The translations under genes were made by a program, and so were the position numbers. A DNA stretch of 64,000 nucleotides from Branchiostoma floridae. Taxonomy: Eukaryota > Chordata > Leptocardii > Amphioxiformes > Branchiostomatidae. Location of the stretch: assembly GCF_000003815.2 (NCBI RefSeq), contig NC_049984.1, positions 6,778,715 to 6,842,714 of the forward strand, written 5' to 3'. Positions within the stretch are counted from its first letter, which is position 1. The number at the start of each line of letters is the position of its first letter. The notes under the pieces are model-generated. The model was not told the origin of the DNA. It saw nothing but the letters and a program-made list of their open reading frames with translations, and searched no databases. Of this stretch, positions 58,371 through 64,000 are shown piece by piece.

Positions 58371-58965
58371 ATAACATCTAGCGAGGCCCGGCAAAGTTGG
58401 TGTTTCGGACGACATCGTCTGACAAAGGCTATTTATTGCAGAAGCAGGGAAAACACCTGTTTATAGGAAACTCTTGTCCATTTTTCAATAGGTTTATGAT
58501 AATTAAGAATAATTCAAACATATTTTTGTAGTTTGGCATAACATCCAGGCCCGGCAAAGTTGGTGTTTCGGATGACAATCGTCTGACAAAGGCTATTTAT
58601 TGCAGAAATAGAGGAAACTCTTGTCCATTTCTCAATAGGTTTATGATAATTAAGAATAATTCAAACATATTTTTGTAGTTCAACATAACATCGATGCCCG
58701 GCAAAGTTGGCGTTTCAGATGACATCTTCTGACAAAGGCTATTTATTGCAGAAGTAGGGGAAAACACCTATTTATAGGAAACTCTTGTCCATTTTTCAAT
58801 ATAGGTTTATGATAATCAAGGACAATTCAAACATATTTTTTTGGTGTAATATCAACAACCTGCAGTTCGACATAACATCAAGGCCCAGCAAAGTTGGCGT
58901 TTCGGATGACATCGTCCGCATCATGACAAAGGCTATTTATTGCAGAAGAAGAGGAAAGTCTTATG
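58360..58965 (+). repeat. Four-copy tandem repeat next to an island
   Basis: GGCAAAGTTGG-type boxes start at 58390, 58553, 58700 and 58887 (spacings 163, 147, 187). Each unit reads GACATAACATC, CGGCAAAGTTGGCGTTTC, GATGACATCGTC, TGACAAAGGCTATTTATTGCAGAA, and (first three) CTCTTGTCCATTT..CAATA and TTATGATAAT. The proximal box is kept best; linkers vary by indels. Confidence 0.9.
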
Positions 58966-59044
58966 ATAATTACGAATAATCAAACATACTTTTTGTTGGA
59001 ATATCTTTATTTCTTATTTGCTCAGTTAACAAGTACACTAAAAC

Positions 59045-59230
59045 CAGTGCCAGTACCTCTACATAAGGACTACCTGGTGGTCCTTAAGATTACTTTTCCC
59101 ATTGACACAAGCATTAAGAATCCTGTCTATATTGATGACCACCTGTCCTTGTTTAGACCAATTTTTATCAGTCCCCTGATTGGTCTTCTTGGGCAGTTTT
59201 TATTGCATTGTTACAGTGGACATTGTTGAT
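59045..59230 (+). mobile_element. Dispersed repeat G, copy 2
   Basis: Matches 48068-48255 in order: CCTCTACATAAGGACTACCTGG, TTTTCCCATTGACACAAGCATT, GATGACCACCTGTCC, TGGTCTTCTTGGGCAGTTTTT. Confidence 0.75.
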
Positions 59231-59234
59231 AGTA

Positions 59235-61845
59235 GTATTAGTTTACTGTCACCTGTCCCTCAGTGGGGATCCAAAATCTCTGTTTAATTCTTGACAGGAA
59301 AAGGCTGATTAGGACTCATCTTCAGTAATTCTAAAGCAGAGTCTTAACCACTTTTTAAGTTGTGACAGTGTTGAACAGTGGTGTAAGCTGTGTCTCATAT
59401 TGCTGCTAACTTACCGTGGTATCTCACTGCACTTGGGGCACTGATGCGGCACTGCAGGGTTCTAAAGATTACTCAAAGAATTTCATTGTGTTTTGTGTAT
59501 TTTGTTGTCTTCTATAGTCATACTTTTACGTATTACGCAATATCTAAATTATGAAAAATCGGCAAAAATAGCACAACAATGCTGCAGCAGTGTCCCAAGT
59601 GCAGTAAGATACCAACCTTTACATGAGACAAGAAAAGTTCCCTTTTTATTTTAAGGGTACAATCAAGAACACCTGTGGATGTACTCCATAAAACCATGCT
59701 AGTGTGGCCTGTCTCCCGTCTGAGGAGGCATCCGCCCTGATATGCACATAAATGGAACATCTGACATTTCTGAAGTCCTGCGAGACGCATTTTTTCACAC
59801 TCTTTGTCTTATCGGAGGGTTGACCATTATGTGGAAGGTTCCACTTCAGGCGCAGGGGTGAATGGGACAGTCCAACGGCTTACCAGTCTCCTAGTAAGTG
59901 ATTTTTATTGTGAAAGATGGAAATATTAATCCTTTGCATGACATTTTCATCATTTTTTCACTTGTCACAAAAATTTCAATAGAATTATATGAACCAGAAT
60001 TATGGAGTACAATTTGAATTGTCTTTTCAGGGACTCACCCACGTTTGACTTTGAGTTGGTTTGGCCTGTTCAAAGATACCTTGAAATGGAGTCACTTCTG
60101 TCTATTTCTTTAAGAAAGGCTTATGTCTTTGCTGTGACATGTGACTCGACAGTTAAGGCCATGGCAAACCAAACCAATTTTATGCCTGAAGAGGCACCCC
60201 TATCTGAATAAATGAGCCGAAAGGTATATATTAGCATATCACATCAGACTTTGCTTTCTACTTTCAATCAGTTTAGCGAGTCTGAAAAAGTTGGCGTGTT
60301 TTGGTTTTCGTAACGCATCCATCTTTTTATTGTTGACATTTGCTAAGTTCATAACACGTAAATAGCCCAGTACCTCTCGGTATATATTAAATCACGAATG
60401 GAAAAATCATTTCCCAACAGAAATAACCTACCTTTTAAACATGTCCCCTCCATAGGTGAACCTGTCCCAAGCTAATCATTACAAATTCTTACCCCAGCAA
60501 GACCACAGGAGTCCCTGCCACCCACTCTGATTAGAAGAGATCTATTAAAATAAAACAAATGTCATCGGATATTAAAATCTTTAAGTGTGACATTGTAAAA
60601 ACGACTGGTAAATACCAGCGTTTGGGTGCCCCCATATATCAGAAGGGGCGGAATAAAATGGATGCCTGTTTGCTTTTGGTGAGACCTTTCAGTTGGCTTT
60701 GAATCAGTTTCACATCTTCAACTGTTGCTAAAAACAAATAAGACACATTTGTCAACAGTTACAGTTAGCCTTATGGTAATGGCAAGCTATGCTGGACTGC
60801 TAATTTATGTCACAAATTAAATGGTATGGAACTGATCAGAAATTAATTAAAACTTATATAAAGTAAAGTGCACTCATTGTAGATGCTCCTTTTTATCTCA
60901 ATGTTCCTTTTGATAGTTTTGGTATCTAAAACATTAATGATTGAATAAAGCATCACAAAATTCAAAGCTTATAGACTTTTTCAATTGTTTGTCATTGTTA
61001 TGCTCATCTTTGCCTGTTCAGTGAATTCTGCTATCATATATTTTTTCAAAAAGGAATGTCATCTAGTTGTGCAATCAATGCAACTTGTGAGACCATTCTA
61101 TGATTGTCCAGAAATATATTGTGTTTTTGTGATTTGTGATTTTGCTTTCTCCAAGGTGAGGGAAAGTTCAGGGAGACCTTGAGATTGTTTACTTTGTTTA
61201 CTTCTTGGGCACAGATTGCCTGGCCCTGGAGGTCTCCTCTGGTCCTTAAGGTGGAAAGTAATCTGCTTTACAGTCTTAATGTCCTTCTTGATGTCTTCAG
61301 GAGCTTTTTAAAGATACTTTTTTCTGGAGGACAGTGATAGAGTTGAAGACTTTGTTGCATCTATTTGTATTTCCTATTCAATGAAGGAACAAGGAATAAT
61401 TTCCTAATATTTACATGTACATGTTAAATCCATGTAAGTCTTCTGCTTTGTTTAGTCACCCTTGAGTAGTCTGTCCGAGAATATTCATATTTATCTATTT
61501 TTGTGTGTATTAAGCAATGTATAAATATAATATTTTTTCTACTTCTGCTGTACATGGAAGCAATATTGTGATTTTATATATTTGGACAGGAATATAATAT
61601 ATAAATGAGTGTGCTGTGAGTTGTTCCTGTCATTGTTTACCTTTGTTTGTACAAACATTGTGCCAACAAACTAACAAAGTGATAATAAGAATGCAGATTG
61701 TCAGCCTGATGCCTCTTGCATGTAAAACGTTATTGCAAATTTTTGCGCTGAATGTGATGAAAGGTAATACATGGTTATGATTCCCGAAACTTCACATTTA
61801 CAGGTTTAGTACCAAATCCAGGCACAGATTTCTGAGTTGTCAGAA
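59235..61845. other. Unassigned AT-rich stretch
   Basis: Short open frames only (85 codons at most), none with motifs. I see no element ends or tandem period. Confidence 0.5.
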
Positions 61846-61849
61846 ATTA

Positions 61850-62280
61850 CGACCAATAAAGGCGGAGGACGTGATTGTGCTATAATTAGCAAGATATACA
61901 TGTAATATTCAAGACGAGAAAATTGGATATCGCCACCATTATCATGTCATCAACATGATTGGGCTAATATAAGTTTAAGGTTTTAATGCTTCGGACGTTT
62001 TGCAGGCAAAGACGAAGATTGAAAAATTAATGTGGGCGACATAAAACTGTAGCTTGTAGGATTTGCTGGGATGATATTAATGTGTCTGGTCATCAGGACG
62101 GAAAAACTGGCCTATAAAGGCCCAGATGGAGACTGGCGATCAAATTGGGACCAAGCTCGGGATTCAGGGAACCGGGCTAAACCTAAGACTAAGAGAAAGG
62201 AGTTAGCAGAATTTTGATTGGCGTGATTAGGAGAGGGGGAGGAATGTATTATGTAATTGTAGGGAAGGCCGAAAAGTCTA
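61850..62280. promoter_or_regulatory. Candidate conserved non-coding island
   Basis: TATAATTAGC, GGGCTAATATAAG, AAAATTAATGTGG and GATATTAATGTG in a block with scattered CpGs. Function inferred. Confidence 0.3.
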
Positions 62281-62379
62281 ATAAGACCTCAGAAAGTTGT
62301 TAATCATTGTGACAAACTTGCAAAAATTGACTAATAAATAGCAAATTCATGCCCAAAGACTAATTGCAAGTGGACAAAG

Positions 62380-62855
62380 CTAAAGTGAGGCTCGTGTCGA
62401 AAGTAGAAAATGAAGTCTTTTGTTACAAGATTCAATTGTTAGTGTTGGTGATCGTAGGAAAACTTTGGAAGGAAAGTTTCCAAAGTTTTGTATAAGTTTG
62501 ATGGAAATCACCCAAGTTGAAAGAAATGCATTATAACTGGATAGAACAAATCGCTGTAAAAGCACTGAAATACAAAATGTATGACTGCTATAATGGTGGA
62601 CATACATTGTAGATGAGCATTAAAAGGACAGAAATGATTTAAGTGGAGCGAGTTCAACTTCTAGGCCATCGGGATAAGCTGATAAGAAAATGTTTCAGAA
62701 TCTTATATTGCGACTTTATGTCTTGATGCATAACAAAGTCATTAAAGTGGGGTAGAGAGAGAAACACATTATAGCAGCGCAGAGCAAAATGTAGTAAAAG
62801 GATGGAAATTTGACCGTTATGGTGACAAAGTGCCCAACCTTCAAATGACAGCAAT
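62380..62855. repeat. Weak direct duplication, ~240 bp apart
   Basis: Minus-strand translations of 62500-62607 and 62730-62850 align as HH..(...)LL..F.L..YN.FLS. The nucleotide blocks GAAA..CATTATA and AAATG.A both occur in order. Identity is low, so this is tentative. Confidence 0.35.
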
Positions 62856-62859
62856 TATC

Positions 62860-63440
62860 GCGGGCCGGGGAGGATTAGTCCATCAGAAGCGGAGGTGGCC
62901 CCCGCCGTAAAACGCAACATAAAACACCCCGTCGGCCGCACCCTGCGCAGGCCAATTGACATAAATGAAGAAACTAGCACGGGGTGCCCAAACTACATAC
63001 CCGGGTCATGGATTACCCTATTTTGAAATTATTGGAGTTCCATCGCCCACCCGATTTCATATCTTATATTCCACGGGTCAGCGGACGCTGTAAGTGATCT
63101 GGTTAGGTCTCCCTTTATTGCCAACGGTTTGGGAATTTTGTTTTCGATTTATTGTTGGAGATTATTGATTTTTGGAGTGCTTGACTTTTAAGAAAATATG
63201 AATACTGACTCTGCGACGTTTCCACCTCATCAGTGGGAGATGTACAGGGATTACGTCCTCCCCGTGATCTCAGAAAGTCGCGTCGCAAATTACAACGCGA
63301 TTGGCCCTCCCGTTTTGGACCCGTAATTCCGATAACTATGTTTACCTTTTCCCGTCTTGATAAGGCAAGTGCATCATTAAATCTGAAGTTCTCGACGTCA
63401 GGATGGCTTGATGGATTTCAGGCAGAACTGCAATTAAACT
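62860..63440. promoter_or_regulatory. Candidate regulatory island
   Basis: Starts CpG-rich (about 62840-62960), then CCAATTGACATAAATG, GGATTACCC and TTTATTGTTGG motifs. No coding signature. Confidence 0.3.
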
Positions 63441-63444
63441 TATA

Positions 63445-64000
63445 ATAGGCAGACATCAAAGGGCTAGCCAAAGGAAACTTTTTCTGATTAGGATCACTTG
63501 TCAAACGTCAGAACTTCTCAAAGACGATTATGCAGTTGCTGGCCCACGTGGTGGTAACTAATGATGCTACTCGAACGAAGGAGATCTTAGGACGCATCTT
63601 GGATAATTGAGGTGAATGATGATCTTGAGATCGGTCTAAGATGTAATGAGAGGGCCAGAAAGATTTACCTGAAAAAGTTCCTTAGTTGGGATGAATTATG
63701 ATTGATGTAACCGTCAGGAGCTTTGGAGCTGCCATAGATCATACTAAATGAGTTAGATGGGCAATGCCGATTACCAGTGTTGGAATGTACATGCAGAAGA
63801 GAAAAATGCTTCAAAATTAAAATCAAAACTTATGCAAACCTATATTTACAGTACTTTTCTTTTCTATAAAGGATTATATAAGATAATTATCAATGTACAC
63901 ATTAAACACTAGGAATATAAGACCGATGTGTATGTTGTTTCAGTAACAAACTTGAATGATGGGCTTACATTTTAATCTTACATATAGAACTGCATAAATG
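63445..64000. other. Unassigned stretch to the window edge
   Basis: Nothing recognised. Confidence 0.5.

Noticed and set aside
1-64000. CRISPR arrays, bacterial operons or phage modules
   Set aside because: Repeats are long tandem units without spacer structure; there are no prokaryotic gene strings or ribosome-binding sites.

Overview
This window looks like metazoan nuclear DNA, and a cephalochordate (amphioxus) is the best fit. The basis is one animal-type gene with an intron, AT-rich intergenic sequence, many short non-coding repeat families (tRNA-derived SINE copies, foldback MITEs, a LINE 3' end), microsatellites and minisatellites. There is no operon structure and no prokaryotic gene density. 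The species call is inference. Nothing viral or toxin-related was seen.

Only one gene is clear. It is thiamine triphosphatase (THTPA, CYTH superfamily) on the + strand; its large first coding exon runs from 22712 (or 22766) to a probable splice donor after 23366. A promoter-like block of about 500 bp precedes it, with two perfect CRE palindromes and ETS-like and E2F-like sites. I could not find the short C-terminal exon. A second, much weaker candidate is a complete 60-codon ORF at 33939-34121 for a basic peptide with a CxxC...CxxC zinc-ribbon-like pattern.

Layout: 1-3.1 kb has no recognisable feature. 3.1-6.5 kb holds regulatory-looking islands and a three-copy ~175-bp repeat. 6.5-9.1 kb is a satellite with homogeneous 148-bp units on the left decaying into ~200-bp relatives on the right. 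9.1-20.5 kb is transposon-rich: SINEs, a LINE end, two 204-bp-class foldback MITEs, a TIR element of about 0.83 kb and several inverted duplications. 22.2-23.4 kb is THTPA. 23.4-29 kb is intron or intergenic DNA with microsatellites. From 29 kb to the right edge, AT-rich non-coding DNA alternates with islands of higher GC/CpG, typically 0.2-1 kb, dense in homeodomain cores (TAATTA, ATTAA, TTTATGG). Between them lie tandem arrays at 42, 49-50.6 and 58.4-58.9 kb and a ~1.1-kb element with octamer motifs at 52.6 kb.

The right-hand half reads like a developmental regulatory landscape (a gene desert with conserved non-coding elements). In human, THTPA lies next to ZFHX2, a zinc-finger homeobox gene. 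The islands could therefore serve an amphioxus Zfhx-type gene with THTPA as a bystander; that is a hypothesis to test. Four consensus 5' splice sites on the minus strand lie inside islands, which hints at an unannotated minus-strand transcript across the window.
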